A stretch of 64,000 bases of DNA from Thalassotalea eurytherma. GTDB taxonomy: Bacteria > Pseudomonadota > Gammaproteobacteria > Enterobacterales > Alteromonadaceae. Location: contig NZ_BSSU01000002.1 in assembly GCF_030161415.1 (NCBI RefSeq), positions 186,001-250,000 on the forward strand, written 5' to 3'. Below the pieces are notes generated by a model. It saw nothing but the letters and a program-made list of their open reading frames with translations, was not told the DNA's origin and did no database searches. The position numbers were made by a program, and so were the translations under genes. This document shows, piece by piece, positions 29,736 through 38,769 of this stretch; position 1 is the stretch's first letter, and each line of letters begins with the position of its first letter.

Positions 29736-30932
29736 ATGAAAAATAAATTTATACTTGTTATCAACTGTGGCAGTTCTTCAATTAAGTTTTCACTTATCGA
29801 CCCTGCTACTGGTAATGAAAGGCTTAATGGTCTCGCACAAAGTTTAATGACTGAACAAGCTACCATCACCTTCAAAGTCGATGGTAATAAAGAGAAACAG
29901 TCACTCACCAGTCCTTTTGACCATCAAATAGCGCTACGTAGCATTGTTGATTTTTTGACGCAGCACTCATACAAAGAAGCAGTGTTTGCGGTTGGTCATC
30001 GAGTCGTTCATGGCGGTGAAGAATACAGTGAACCTGCGTTAATTGATAACAACGTGATGGCAACACTGCATAGGCTATCGCAACTAGCTCCTTTACATAA
30101 CCCCGCAAACATTACTGGTATTGAAGCCTCGGAAAAAGCCTTTCCTTCATTACCACAAGTCGCTGTTTTTGATACGGCTTTCCATCAGTCGATGCCTAAA
30201 AAGGCTTACTTGTATGCTCTACCTTACGCACTTTATGAACAGCATGGTATTCGTCGTTACGGTTTCCATGGCACGAGCCACTACTTTGTTAGCCGAGCTG
30301 CATCACAGTTGCTTAACCTACCTGCGCTGAAAGGATCTTTTATTAGCGCTCATTTAGGCAATGGCTCGAGTATATGCGCTATTGAAAATGGTTTAAGTGT
30401 CGATACTTCAATGGGGCTAACACCACTATCAGGCATAGTGATGGGGACACGAAGTGGCGATATTGATCCTGGTATTATCTTTCACTTAATTAATAGTTTA
30501 GGTTACACACAAAAGCAGGTTAACGACTTACTAAATAAAGAAAGTGGCCTTTTAGGCCTATCGCAATTAAGTAACGACTGCCGCCTGTTAGAAGAAGCTA
30601 TGTTAGCTGGCAATGAGCAAGCAAAGCTCGCTTTAGATATTTTTTGTTATCGGATTGCAAAACAAATTGCAGCGTATGCAGCATCGTTATCAACGCTAGA
30701 CGCTATCATTTTTACCGGTGGAATCGGTGAAAACTCTGACTATGTTAGAGCACAGGTAACCCAATCATTATCGTTATTAAATATCACCATTGATAACGAA
30801 TTAAATGTAGCAACTCGATTTGGCAAATCAGGTAACATTGCAGCGAATGAAAGTCGCGCCTGTTTGGTTATTCCAACTAATGAAGAGTGGGTTATTGCCA
30901 AACAAACAGCACAAGTTATCAACGCTATTTAA
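29736..30932 (+). CDS. ackA: Acetate kinase
   Basis: The 398-residue ASKHA-fold kinase interconverts acetate plus ATP and acetyl phosphate plus ADP. Motifs: VINCGSSSIKFSL at the N-terminus, GHRVVHGGE, FHGTSH, AHLGNGSS, GTRSGDIDPG and FTGGIGENS. It is the first gene of the ackA-pta operon, with only 12 bp to pta. Together the two enzymes run overflow acetate excretion and acetate assimilation, and set the acetyl-phosphate level. Confidence 0.97.
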   Translation: MKNKFILVINCGSSSIKFSLIDPATGNERLNGLAQSLMTEQATITFKVDGNKEKQSLTSPFDHQIALRSIVDFLTQHSYKEAVFAVGHRVVHGGEEYSEPALIDNNVMATLHRLSQLAPLHNPANITGIEASEKAFPSLPQVAVFDTAFHQSMPKKAYLYALPYALYEQHGIRRYGFHGTSHYFVSRAASQLLNLPALKGSFISAHLGNGSSICAIENGLSVDTSMGLTPLSGIVMGTRSGDIDPGIIFHLINSLGYTQKQVNDLLNKESGLLGLSQLSNDCRLLEEAMLAGNEQAKLALDIFCYRIAKQIAAYAASLSTLDAIIFTGGIGENSDYVRAQVTQSLSLLNITIDNELNVATRFGKSGNIAANESRACLVIPTNEEWVIAKQTAQVINAI

Positions 30933-30944
30933 AAGGAAGTCATT

Positions 30945-33044
30945 ATGTCGCATCGCATTATGTTAGTGCCCGCAGGTTTTGGTGTTGGCCTAAGTTCAAT
31001 TGCATTAGGTGCCATGCATGCATGCCAACAGCGCGGTATTAACGTTTGTTATTTCAAGCCAATTTCTCAGCCAGCGCGAAATACTCGACACCATAATGAG
31101 CCTGAAAAACATAGCCACTCTATTCCTTTAAGTTATGTTGAGGAGAAAATGGCTGATGGTGATCATGAAGTCGTCTTAGAAGGGATCATTGAAAATATTT
31201 CTGAGTTAGAAAAACAACATGATGTCATCATTATTGAAGGGTTAATCCCTACTACTCGACAACCTTATGCTGGTCGAATTAATAGAGACGTTGCCAAAGC
31301 TCTTTCTGCCGACATTGTACTTGTTGCAAGCCCTGACAAAGACTCTTTGATCGAATTTGAAGACAGGCTTGAAGTTAGCGCAGAAACCTATGGCGGTCTT
31401 AAAAATAAGCGAGTTATTGGTTGTATTATCAATAAAGTTAACGCACCTGACAAAGACGAATTTGGATTATTACCTAAAGAAAGTAATATCGAAGCACCAT
31501 GGCAACTTAGCGACTTTGAACAATTAGCCATTTTTAATAAAAGAAATTTCTCTTTGCTTGGTACTGTGCCTTGGGAGTTAGACCTAATCGCGCCTCGTGT
31601 TGCAGATATAGCTAACTACCTTGATGCAAAAATAATCCATAGTGGCGATATGGATCATCGCAGAATTCGTTCAGTAACCTTTTGTGCTCGTACAGTGGCT
31701 AATCTTGTTAGTCATCTAATGCCTGGACGACTCATTGTGACACCGGGTGATCGTGTCGATATCATTATCGCAACCTGTTTATCAGCACTAAATGGAACGA
31801 AAGTTGGTGCCTTGCTTTTAACTAATGGCTTTGAACCAAACGAGCAAGTTAGCAAACTGTGTATGCAAGCACTAGAAACTGGATTACCAATTTTGTCGGT
31901 ACCATGGGACACGTGGCAGACCTCACGTTATATTATGAACTTCAACCCAGAAATTCCAGAAGACGACACACAGCGTCAAGATAAAGTAAAAGTATTCGTT
32001 GCCGATCATATAGAACCTTCATGGATTGAACAGCTATCAAGCCAAGTCACCAGTATCAATACACTATCTCCGCCAGCCTTTAGACATAAGTTAACTGAGA
32101 TGGCGCGCCAAGCAGGCAAATTAATTGTATTACCTGAAGGAAATGACGTAAGAACAATAAAAGCTGCGGCGATTTGTGCAGAACGAAAAATTGCGCGTTG
32201 TCAGCTATTAGGTAATAAGGAAGAGATTTTGCGTATCGCTGAACAGCAAGGTATTACATTGCCCACTGGTCTACTCATCACAGAACCTAGCCACATAATT
32301 GAAAATTATGTGAATCCAATGGTTGAGCTTCGCAAACATAAAGGACTAACAGAGGTTGTTGCGCGTCAAGAATTACAAGATAACGTGGTATTGGGTACGA
32401 TGATGTTACAACTAGGGCAAGTAGATGGCTTAGTTTCAGGTGCAGTGCACACGACAGCGAACACTATCAGGCCTGCGTTGCAACTGGTAAAAACAAAACC
32501 AGGTAGTTCACTCGTTTCTTCAATATTTTTTATGTTGTTACCTGATCAAGTGCTCGTTTATGGTGACTGTGCTATCAACCCTGATCCCAATGCGGAACAA
32601 CTTGCCGATATTGCTATTCAATCTGCCGATTCCGCTATTCGATTTGGCATTGATGCAAAAGTAGCGATGATCAGTTATTCAACGGGTAGTTCAGGCACAG
32701 GTGCTGATGTAGAGAAGGTCGCAAAGGCGACAGAAATAGCCAAAGCGAAACGCCCAGATCTCTTAATCGATGGGCCGTTGCAATACGATGCAGCCATTAT
32801 GGAAAATGTTGCCAAGAAAAAGGCACCAGATAGTCCGGTTGCAGGTAAAGCGACAGTGTTTATATTCCCTGATTTAAACACGGGTAACACAACCTACAAA
32901 GCTGTTCAGCGCTCAGCAGATTTAATCAGTATTGGCCCTATGCTTCAAGGTATGAATAAACCTGTAAATGATTTATCTCGTGGCGCATTAGTCGATGATA
33001 TTGTTTACACGATTGCCTTGACCGCAATACAAGCAAAAGATTAA
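30945..33044 (+). CDS. pta: Phosphate acetyltransferase, long (three-domain) type
   Basis: The 699-residue enzyme interconverts acetyl-CoA and acetyl phosphate. The N-terminal P-loop-like domain (MLVPAGFGVGLSSIALG) and middle DRTGG domain are regulatory in E. coli Pta. The C-terminal catalytic PTA_PTB domain shows LPEGNDVRTIKAA, GLVSGAVHTTANTIRPALQ and STGSSGTGADVEKV. The length is close to E. coli Pta (714). AAAGGAAGT provides the ribosome-binding site. The stop codon is followed by a long hairpin. Confidence 0.96.
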   Translation: MSHRIMLVPAGFGVGLSSIALGAMHACQQRGINVCYFKPISQPARNTRHHNEPEKHSHSIPLSYVEEKMADGDHEVVLEGIIENISELEKQHDVIIIEGLIPTTRQPYAGRINRDVAKALSADIVLVASPDKDSLIEFEDRLEVSAETYGGLKNKRVIGCIINKVNAPDKDEFGLLPKESNIEAPWQLSDFEQLAIFNKRNFSLLGTVPWELDLIAPRVADIANYLDAKIIHSGDMDHRRIRSVTFCARTVANLVSHLMPGRLIVTPGDRVDIIIATCLSALNGTKVGALLLTNGFEPNEQVSKLCMQALETGLPILSVPWDTWQTSRYIMNFNPEIPEDDTQRQDKVKVFVADHIEPSWIEQLSSQVTSINTLSPPAFRHKLTEMARQAGKLIVLPEGNDVRTIKAAAICAERKIARCQLLGNKEEILRIAEQQGITLPTGLLITEPSHIIENYVNPMVELRKHKGLTEVVARQELQDNVVLGTMMLQLGQVDGLVSGAVHTTANTIRPALQLVKTKPGSSLVSSIFFMLLPDQVLVYGDCAINPDPNAEQLADIAIQSADSAIRFGIDAKVAMISYSTGSSGTGADVEKVAKATEIAKAKRPDLLIDGPLQYDAAIMENVAKKKAPDSPVAGKATVFIFPDLNTGNTTYKAVQRSADLISIGPMLQGMNKPVNDLSRGALVDDIVYTIALTAIQAKD

Positions 33045-33070
33045 CGCTAGTCCCTTAAATACCGCTAGTT

Positions 33071-33121
33071 AGTGTTGAGTTTATTGTAAATAACACGCTA
33101 TTTATTAATAAACTTAACACT
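33071..33121 (+). repeat. Long hairpin in the pta 3' region
   Basis: AGTGTTGAGTTTATT (33071-33085) pairs with AATAAACTTAACACT (33107-33121), with one G-U pair. The inner bases extend the helix by about seven pairs with a single bulge, leaving a 6-nt loop. There is no T tract, so an mRNA 3'-end stabiliser is more likely than a classical terminator. Confidence 0.7.
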
Positions 33122-33129
33122 ATCGCTAC

Positions 33130-33479
33130 TTTTCCACATTGTTGATAAATCATACAAAAAACATCATTAGTACGTTTTTCAACCTAGCAAAAAAAACCAT
33201 AAAAAACAGATACATAAACATTTAACCATAAGCTATACACAATGATATCCACAGCATTTGTGGATATTGTGGATAGTGCATTGACTTTAAATCATACAAT
33301 CCACCACCGTTTTTACGTGATTAGTTATGAATTCTTTGCAAATTTAATAAAAATGTCATTAAAACCGCTATTTTCACAGGTATACCAGTTATCTTGGCGT
33401 CATTGAATAAGCACTAAAACGCGAGATAAGTAGCGAATTTCAATGTAAATCGGTATAGTGTTATCAACACTTATCAACA
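33130..33479. promoter_or_regulatory. Cluster of DnaA-box-like 9-mers in a gene-free stretch
   Basis: The 444-bp gap between pta and the ACT gene is AT-rich and has no ORF. It contains TTTTCCACA (33130), TGTTGATAA (33140), CTATACACA (33233), ATATCCACA (33245), TGTGGATAT (33259), TGTGGATAG (33268), and TTATCAACA at 33461 and 33471. One fits the relaxed consensus TTWTNCACA exactly, and the others differ from TTATCCACA or TTATACACA by one base. dnaA, dnaN and gidA are absent from the window, so this is not an obvious oriC. Confidence 0.45.
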
Positions 33480-33488
33480 AGATAAATA

Positions 33489-33869
33489 ATGAGTAAATTA
33501 ACCCTAAGACTTACGAAAGATGTCATGGCAATTCATTCATTGCCAGCCAAAAGTAAAATCCCTGAGCAAGTGTTCAATGCACCTATATACTTCTTAGCAA
33601 ATACACCACAAGAAGTTTCTATTGTTTTACCGTCAAACATTACTATCGAAAGTGATGATATCGAAGACGATTGGCGAATGTTTGAAGTTGTAGGACCTCT
33701 GGCGTTTAGTTTAACGGGTATTTTGTCAAATATATCAACGGTATTAGCTAACGAAAAAATTAGTATTTTTGCTATTTCAACGTTTGACACCGATCACATT
33801 CTTGTTAAAAGCAATAAAATTGAACACGCCAAAACCGCATTATTAGCGAATGGTTACGACATTATTTAA
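33489..33869 (+). CDS. ACT domain-containing protein
   Basis: The 126-residue protein has an N-terminal segment (MSKLTLRLTKDVMAIHSLPA) followed by an ACT-type ligand-binding fold with VVGPLAFSLTGILSNISTVLANEKISIFAIST. This matches the ACT_7/CASTOR-like small proteins thought to sense amino acids. No partner enzyme domain is attached. It lies 8 bp before yffB and starts a compact operon yffB-dapE-carboxypeptidase, so a link to lysine or peptidoglycan metabolism is possible but unproven. Confidence 0.8.
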   Translation: MSKLTLRLTKDVMAIHSLPAKSKIPEQVFNAPIYFLANTPQEVSIVLPSNITIESDDIEDDWRMFEVVGPLAFSLTGILSNISTVLANEKISIFAISTFDTDHILVKSNKIEHAKTALLANGYDII

Positions 33870-33877
33870 GGGAAATT

Positions 33878-34225
33878 ATGACCACGATTTATGGTATCTC
33901 TAACTGTGATACAGTAAAAAAAGCACTTAAATTTTTAGATAAAAACAGCATCTCATATCAATTCCATGATTTTCGTAAAGACGGTATTGATGCAGCGCTT
34001 GTAAGTCAGTTTTTAGCGCAACTTGATATAAGCGAACTCGTTAATAAGCGCAGTACTACCTATCGTAATTTACCCGACATGGTTAAAGAAAACCTCAATG
34101 AAACGAATATTGTTGAGTTATTGGTGGCGCAGCCAACATTGATAAAACGCCCTGTTCTTGTGCTAAATGACACCGCCTACCTTGGTTTTAAAGAGCCTCA
34201 ATACCTACAGATATTTCAGTCATGA
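33878..34225 (+). CDS. yffB: ArsC/Spx-family reductase YffB-like
   Basis: The 115-residue thioredoxin-fold protein has [16 protein letters not shown] (single N-terminal Cys) and LIKRPVLV (cis-Pro region), the ArsC/Spx family pattern. YffB of E. coli lies directly before dapE, as here, and has no proven arsenate reductase activity. Its stop overlaps the dapE start by four bases (ATGA), indicating translational coupling. Confidence 0.88.
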   Translation: MTTIYGISNCDTVKKALKFLDKNSISYQFHDFRKDGIDAALVSQFLAQLDISELVNKRSTTYRNLPDMVKENLNETNIVELLVAQPTLIKRPVLVLNDTAYLGFKEPQYLQIFQS

Positions 34226-35352
34226 GTCACCCTACCATAGCACTAGCACAAGCATTAATAGCTAGAGAATCAGTGACCCCAGAAGATGCTGGTTGCCAAG
34301 AGCTCATGAAAGATTTACTCGAGCAATGTGGTTTTACTAATGAAACCATGGTCTTTGAGGACACAACAAATTTGTGGTCAAGGCGCGGTAACGAGCAGCC
34401 AGTTTTTTGTTTTGCCGGCCATACCGACGTTGTTCCAGCGGGTGATCTTAGCCTATGGAAAACACCGCCATTTGAACCGGTTATTAAAGAGAACATGCTC
34501 TATGGTCGTGGCGCTGCTGATATGAAAGGCAGCCTTGCCGCGATGTTAGTTGCGACACAGCGGTTTGTTAAAGATCACCCAGATCACAAAGGCTCAATAG
34601 CTTACTTAATTACCAGTGATGAAGAAGGTCCATTTATCAACGGTACAACACGTGTTATTGATACCTTAGAAGCTCGTCATGAAAAAATAGACATGTGTAT
34701 CGTTGGTGAGCCATCGAGTAGTCATCAATTGGCAGATATCGTTAAAAATGGACGTAGAGGTTCAATCTCCGCCAAGTTAACAGTTCATGGTAAACAAGGT
34801 CATGTCGCCTACCCTGAACACGTCAATAACCCGATTCATTTAGCGATGCCAGTGCTTGATCAACTAAGCACGACACATTGGGATGAAGGCAACGAATACT
34901 TTCCTGCGACAAGCTTTCAAATCACCAATATTGAAGGTGGTACAGGGGCACTAAACGTTGTTCCACAAACGGTTACAGCATGGTTTAATTTGCGTTACTC
35001 AACGGAATTAACAGATAAGTGCATTGTCGAAAAAATCGAAAATATTATTGAAAGCCACAATATCGCCTATGATATAGAGTGGACATATAACGGAAAGCCT
35101 TTTATCACAGAGCCAGGTAGTTTAGTTAATTCAGTTCAAACCGCCATTAAGCAAGTAACAGGGAAATATGCTGAACTTTCAACGTCTGGTGGCACTTCAG
35201 ACGGTCGTTTTATCGCGCCTACAGGTGCTCAAGTTATTGAGCTAGGCCCAGTGAACAAAACCATTCATCAGGTAAATGAATGTGTTAATTGTGACGATTT
35301 AAAAGGCTTAACTGAAATATATTATCTTAGTTTGGTCAATGCTCTTACCTAA
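34222..35352 (+). CDS. dapE: Succinyl-diaminopimelate desuccinylase
   Basis: The 376-residue M20-family dizinc hydrolase works in the lysine/diaminopimelate pathway (N-succinyl-LL-DAP to LL-DAP plus succinate). Motifs: [12 protein letters not shown] (first zinc His/Asp), [26 protein letters not shown] (catalytic Glu pair), VGEPSS and the C-terminal [10 protein letters not shown] plus [12 protein letters not shown]. The length matches E. coli DapE. It overlaps yffB by four bases. Confidence 0.97.
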   Translation: MSHPTIALAQALIARESVTPEDAGCQELMKDLLEQCGFTNETMVFEDTTNLWSRRGNEQPVFCFAGHTDVVPAGDLSLWKTPPFEPVIKENMLYGRGAADMKGSLAAMLVATQRFVKDHPDHKGSIAYLITSDEEGPFINGTTRVIDTLEARHEKIDMCIVGEPSSSHQLADIVKNGRRGSISAKLTVHGKQGHVAYPEHVNNPIHLAMPVLDQLSTTHWDEGNEYFPATSFQITNIEGGTGALNVVPQTVTAWFNLRYSTELTDKCIVEKIENIIESHNIAYDIEWTYNGKPFITEPGSLVNSVQTAIKQVTGKYAELSTSGGTSDGRFIAPTGAQVIELGPVNKTIHQVNECVNCDDLKGLTEIYYLSLVNALT

Positions 35353-35369
35353 TACGCGGTAACTATTCG

Positions 35370-36098
35370 ATGGAAAAAGACAGTGCCTTAACTCAAACAA
35401 TACTTGGTTTATCTAATCAGCACATTATTGAGATAAACGACGGTGCTCAGCAAGTAAGTGATGAGCATCATGCAAATCATGGCGCGCACTATGACGTGTT
35501 AGCGCCACTTCAAGCGTTAATCGCCCATGCTAATCAAGACGGATTTAGCTTGAGGCTCGCAAGTAGCTTTAGAAACTTTGATCGACAGCTGTCAATTTTT
35601 AATCGAAAAGCGTCTGGCGAGTTGGCTATATTAGACGAGCAAAACCAACGGTTATTACCCACTGAAGTATCTGAAGATGAGTTGCTCAAAGCAATCCTAC
35701 ATTTTTCTGCTTTGCCGGGCGCCAGCCGACATCACTGGGGCTCTGATTTTGATTTTTATGACCCTTCATTGTTACCTAAAAATACGTCTTTATCGCTAAC
35801 ACCTTGGGAATATCAACAAGATGGTTATTTTTACCCGTTAACCTGTTGGTTAGATAAGCACGCAATAAATTATGGTTTCTATCGCCCGTACGACACGTAC
35901 CGTCAAGGTGTGGCTGTTGAGCCATGGCATTTCTCATATCTACCTATCGCAAAGCAATTTCAACGCGCATTATCTGTGGATACATTAAAAACACAATTAT
36001 TAGCTTCTGATATATTACTCAAAGATAAAATCGTCGATAATATATCAACGATATACCAACAATACGTTATAAACGTAGCCGAGTTTCCGAATGTCTGA
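35370..36098 (+). CDS. M15-family D-Ala-D-Ala carboxypeptidase (VanY-like)
   Basis: The 242-residue protein has the zinc peptidase motifs SSFRNFDRQLSIFNRK, ASRHHWGSDFDFYD (SRHxxGxAxD-like, zinc His and Asp) and EPWHFSYLP (catalytic Glu and zinc His). Enzymes of this class trim terminal D-Ala from peptidoglycan stems. No clear signal peptide is present, which is unusual for a periplasmic enzyme and suggests a cytosolic role on precursors or a misjudged start. It is 17 bp after dapE and overlaps the next small gene by 8 bp. Confidence 0.87.
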   Translation: MEKDSALTQTILGLSNQHIIEINDGAQQVSDEHHANHGAHYDVLAPLQALIAHANQDGFSLRLASSFRNFDRQLSIFNRKASGELAILDEQNQRLLPTEVSEDELLKAILHFSALPGASRHHWGSDFDFYDPSLLPKNTSLSLTPWEYQQDGYFYPLTCWLDKHAINYGFYRPYDTYRQGVAVEPWHFSYLPIAKQFQRALSVDTLKTQLLASDILLKDKIVDNISTIYQQYVINVAEFPNV

Positions 36099-36276
36099 TT
36101 ACACCATTACGTTGATTATCATCATTGTTATTGTTCTTTTTATGATTGGTAACTTTTCAACGGTCCATAAAACATCGAGCAAACCATTGCGTAAAAAATC
36201 GTTAAACGATCTTGATGAAACCTTACCTCGCAGTAAAAAGAAAAAACACGTGATGCCTACTATTAATAAGAAGTAG
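36091..36276 (+). CDS. Small single-helix membrane protein, DUF2897-like
   Basis: The 61-residue protein has one N-terminal helix (ITLIIIIVIVLFMIGNF) and a strongly basic cytoplasmic tail. Small proteins of this shape follow dapE in several gammaproteobacteria (YpfN/DUF2897 types). The start overlaps the carboxypeptidase gene by 8 bp, so it is expressed from the dapE operon. Function unknown. Confidence 0.65.
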   Translation: MSDYTITLIIIIVIVLFMIGNFSTVHKTSSKPLRKKSLNDLDETLPRSKKKKHVMPTINKK

Positions 36277-36281
36277 CCATT

Positions 36282-36324
36282 AAAAAAGGGTCAACGTAAT
36301 TACTTACATTGACCCTTTTTATTT
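36282..36324. terminator. Bidirectional terminator between the dapE operon and bamC
   Basis: The stem AAAAGGGTCAA / TTGACCCTTTT with a loop of about 13 nt has A and T tracts on both sides and sits between convergent genes. Confidence 0.88.
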
Positions 36325-36337
36325 AAAGCTTGTGTTA

Positions 36338-37417
36338 TTAGTAAATGTTTCTAAATGATAAACCTGGCTCTACCACTGGGAATATGCGTTCTAATACTTG
36401 CGCAGGAACCGCTTCACCTGACTCGTTATAGATTGTCAGTGCCGTTTGTCTTGGGTTCTCAGTATCGAACAATCTAAATTCATACTTAGCATTTTCAATT
36501 TCTACGATTGGTGTATCACTACCCCAAATACTATCCCAAATACCAATTTCAGGCTTTTCGAAAGTAACGTAATAAATACGCTTCGTTTCATTTAAATCAG
36601 TTACTTTAAAACCATAATCATTAAAGAATAACGGTAAGTTCTGCCATAATCTGTCGCGTTGCATTTCAACTAAATATGATGGCTCTTGCTTACCATTTTC
36701 ACCAATAGATAATAACTTCTGATTAGCAATCATTAAGCGATGTTCACGCTCTTTTAAGCGGTATTCATAATCGACATAACCAATCACGTTATTAAGCATG
36801 GCAATTTCAGCTCTATGCTGGTCAATTTGCGTTAACTCACTTTTCGATGCACTTGCTTCATAATCAATTAACTCGACTTTCAACAATAAGCTACGACCGT
36901 GTGGTTTCACATCAAACGTATAGCGATATTTTTCAGACTTAGAATCGATTTTAGATGAGAAGAAACTTCCTTCTTCTTTTTCAGTTTTGATCCAATTTGA
37001 CTCAAAAATATAGTTTTGTGCATCGACAACCGTCATTTGAGCACCGTTATCTACTAACATGTCAGCAATAACTTGTTGAACAAAATCGGCTAACTTTACA
37101 TCATCAAGCTCTTGGTCAAACCATACAACAGCGTTTGTCGCTTTAGGATCAAGTCTAGTAGAGGTTGCAATAGGTAACACTAACGAAGGTGCACGGATAT
37201 CCATTTTGTCACCAACAGGACCAGACTGGTTAATCTCGTTGGTGATCATATAAGTACTATGTTGTTTTGGAGCTTTTAATGCTTCTGGCATAATTAGTGG
37301 CTTGCCTTCATCGACTTTTACGTACTCAAAGCCACCATCAGCCGTTCTTTTGTCATTACTTGAACACGCAACCAAAGCTGCACTAAGTAACGAAACATAA
37401 ACCAATTGACGATTCAT
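36338..37417 (-). CDS. bamC: Outer membrane assembly lipoprotein BamC
   Basis: The 359-residue protein starts at the ATG at 37417, which has GGGAG upstream; an in-frame TTG four codons earlier is less likely. The lipoprotein signal peptide ends in LVAC, with lipidated Cys about residue 18. The unstructured N-terminal segment is followed by two helix-grip domains, as in E. coli BamC (344 residues), a peripheral subunit of the Bam complex. In E. coli dapA lies directly upstream and purC downstream; neither is here. The 279 bp upstream to gcvR contain only a small A/T-rich hairpin near 37472-37492. Confidence 0.88.
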   Translation of the reverse strand: MNRQLVYVSLLSAALVACSSNDKRTADGGFEYVKVDEGKPLIMPEALKAPKQHSTYMITNEINQSGPVGDKMDIRAPSLVLPIATSTRLDPKATNAVVWFDQELDDVKLADFVQQVIADMLVDNGAQMTVVDAQNYIFESNWIKTEKEEGSFFSSKIDSKSEKYRYTFDVKPHGRSLLLKVELIDYEASASKSELTQIDQHRAEIAMLNNVIGYVDYEYRLKEREHRLMIANQKLLSIGENGKQEPSYLVEMQRDRLWQNLPLFFNDYGFKVTDLNETKRIYYVTFEKPEIGIWDSIWGSDTPIVEIENAKYEFRLFDTENPRQTALTIYNESGEAVPAQVLERIFPVVEPGLSFRNIY

Positions 37418-37696
37418 TAACACTCCCAAAGAATAACGTCTTCATACTAAGCATCGCACTTAGTAGTTTTCTAAAAAACCTTTTAGGTTTTATTTTTATT
37501 GTTGAACAATCGCAGTTAACTACTGCTAATTTAGTGAGCCTCATGGTACTTGGCTGATATTACAAACACAAGTGGCAAGCTAATAAATTGCATGATTTAT
37601 TACGATTGCAATGAAATAACAAGATTGAGACTTAAATTATGATGAAAAGTTGCGTTACAATAAGACTTTATTTAAATTTTATTTAATGGTTTATCA

Positions 37697-38215
37697 ATGT
37701 CTCAGTATTTAGTACTAACCGCCATGGGGCCTGATCGCATGGGCAGTGTTAGCGAACTGACAAAATTAGCAAGTGAATGTGGCTGTAACATTCTTGATAG
37801 TAAAATGGCAATTTTTGGTGAAGAATTTGCTTTTATCATGATGTTAAAAGGCGATATCGCTAGCATTAATCAATTAGAGGTTAAGTTGCCTGCGTTCGCG
37901 ATGGAACTTGATCTATTAACCATGATGAAGCGTACATCGGCTTACAAACCATTAGATTACAATCAGCAATATCAAGCGCAGTATTCAGGGATTGATCAGC
38001 CGGGCGTGCTTAAATCCGTCACTGCGTTTTTTGCCAATCGAAATATTGATTTGTCGTCATTGCGTTCTGAAATTAACCCGCAAACTGACATCATGAGTGC
38101 AACACTCTTATTTACAATGCAAGATGACTCTTGTGTTAATGAACTTGAAAATGACTTTTTACAGCTGTGTGAGCAAATTAATGTTCAAGGTTGTATTAAA
38201 AAATCAAACTACTAA
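37697..38215 (+). CDS. gcvR: Glycine cleavage system repressor GcvR (two ACT domains)
   Basis: The 172-residue protein consists of two ACT domains: residues about 4-75 (LTAMGPDRMGSVSELTKLAS) and about 90-170 (YSGIDQPGVLKSVTAFFANR). It has no DNA-binding domain; in E. coli GcvR binds GcvA and glycine to repress gcvTHP. The gene pair gcvR-bcp diverging from bamC is the conserved E. coli layout. Only 11 bp separate it from bcp. Confidence 0.9.
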   Translation: MSQYLVLTAMGPDRMGSVSELTKLASECGCNILDSKMAIFGEEFAFIMMLKGDIASINQLEVKLPAFAMELDLLTMMKRTSAYKPLDYNQQYQAQYSGIDQPGVLKSVTAFFANRNIDLSSLRSEINPQTDIMSATLLFTMQDDSCVNELENDFLQLCEQINVQGCIKKSNY

Positions 38216-38226
38216 AAAGGAAGGTC

Positions 38227-38700
38227 ATGAATACCTTAACTGCAGGCGATAAAGCGCCACAATTTTCATTGTTAGACGAAAACGAAAGTACCGTAAACCT
38301 TAATGACTTTATCGGTAAAAAACGCGTATTAGTTTATTTTTACCCAAAAGCGATGACACCTGGTTGCACAACCCAAGCACAAAATCTTCGTGATGCCAAA
38401 GCAGCGCTAGATGAAAACAACACGGTTGTTTTTGGTATCAGTCCAGATGAGCCAAAGCGCCTTGCTAAATTTTGTCAACGCGATGAATTAAACTTCACAC
38501 TGTTGTCAGACGTTGACCACAAGGTCGCTGATGATTTCGGCGTTTGGGGCTTAAAGAAATTTATGGGTAAAGAATACGACGGTATTCACCGTATTAGCTT
38601 CTTAATTGGTTTAGACGGCAATATTGAACACGTTTTTAATAAGTTTAAAACGAAAGAGCATCATCAAGTTGTACTTGATGTGTTAGCTGAACTTGGCTAA
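38227..38700 (+). CDS. bcp: Thiol peroxidase of the BCP/PrxQ family
   Basis: The 157-residue peroxiredoxin has the peroxidatic motif PKAMTPGCTTQA (C47). The Cys five residues later that E. coli BCP uses as resolving residue is replaced by Gln52; instead C83 lies in KFCQRDE, the same 47/83 spacing that I recall for Xylella PrxQ. It reduces H2O2 and alkyl hydroperoxides using thioredoxin. AAAGGAAGGTC upstream is a strong ribosome-binding site. Confidence 0.94.
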   Translation: MNTLTAGDKAPQFSLLDENESTVNLNDFIGKKRVLVYFYPKAMTPGCTTQAQNLRDAKAALDENNTVVFGISPDEPKRLAKFCQRDELNFTLLSDVDHKVADDFGVWGLKKFMGKEYDGIHRISFLIGLDGNIEHVFNKFKTKEHHQVVLDVLAELG

Positions 38701-38714
38701 TTAGTGCATTGAAC

Positions 38715-38758
38715 AAAAAAAAAGGCGCCAGAATAACGTTTATTCTGGCGCCTTTTTT
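38715..38758. terminator. Strong bidirectional terminator between bcp and perM
   Basis: A 15-bp perfect stem (AAGGCGCCAGAATAA and its complement) has almost no loop, a long A tract on the left and TTTTTT on the right, between convergent genes. Confidence 0.95.
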
Positions 38759-38769
38759 ATAGGAAATAC

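Noticed and set aside
33045-33488. Chromosomal origin of replication
   Set aside because: DnaA-box-like sites are present, but dnaA, dnaN, gidA/mnmG and a clear DNA-unwinding repeat set are absent.
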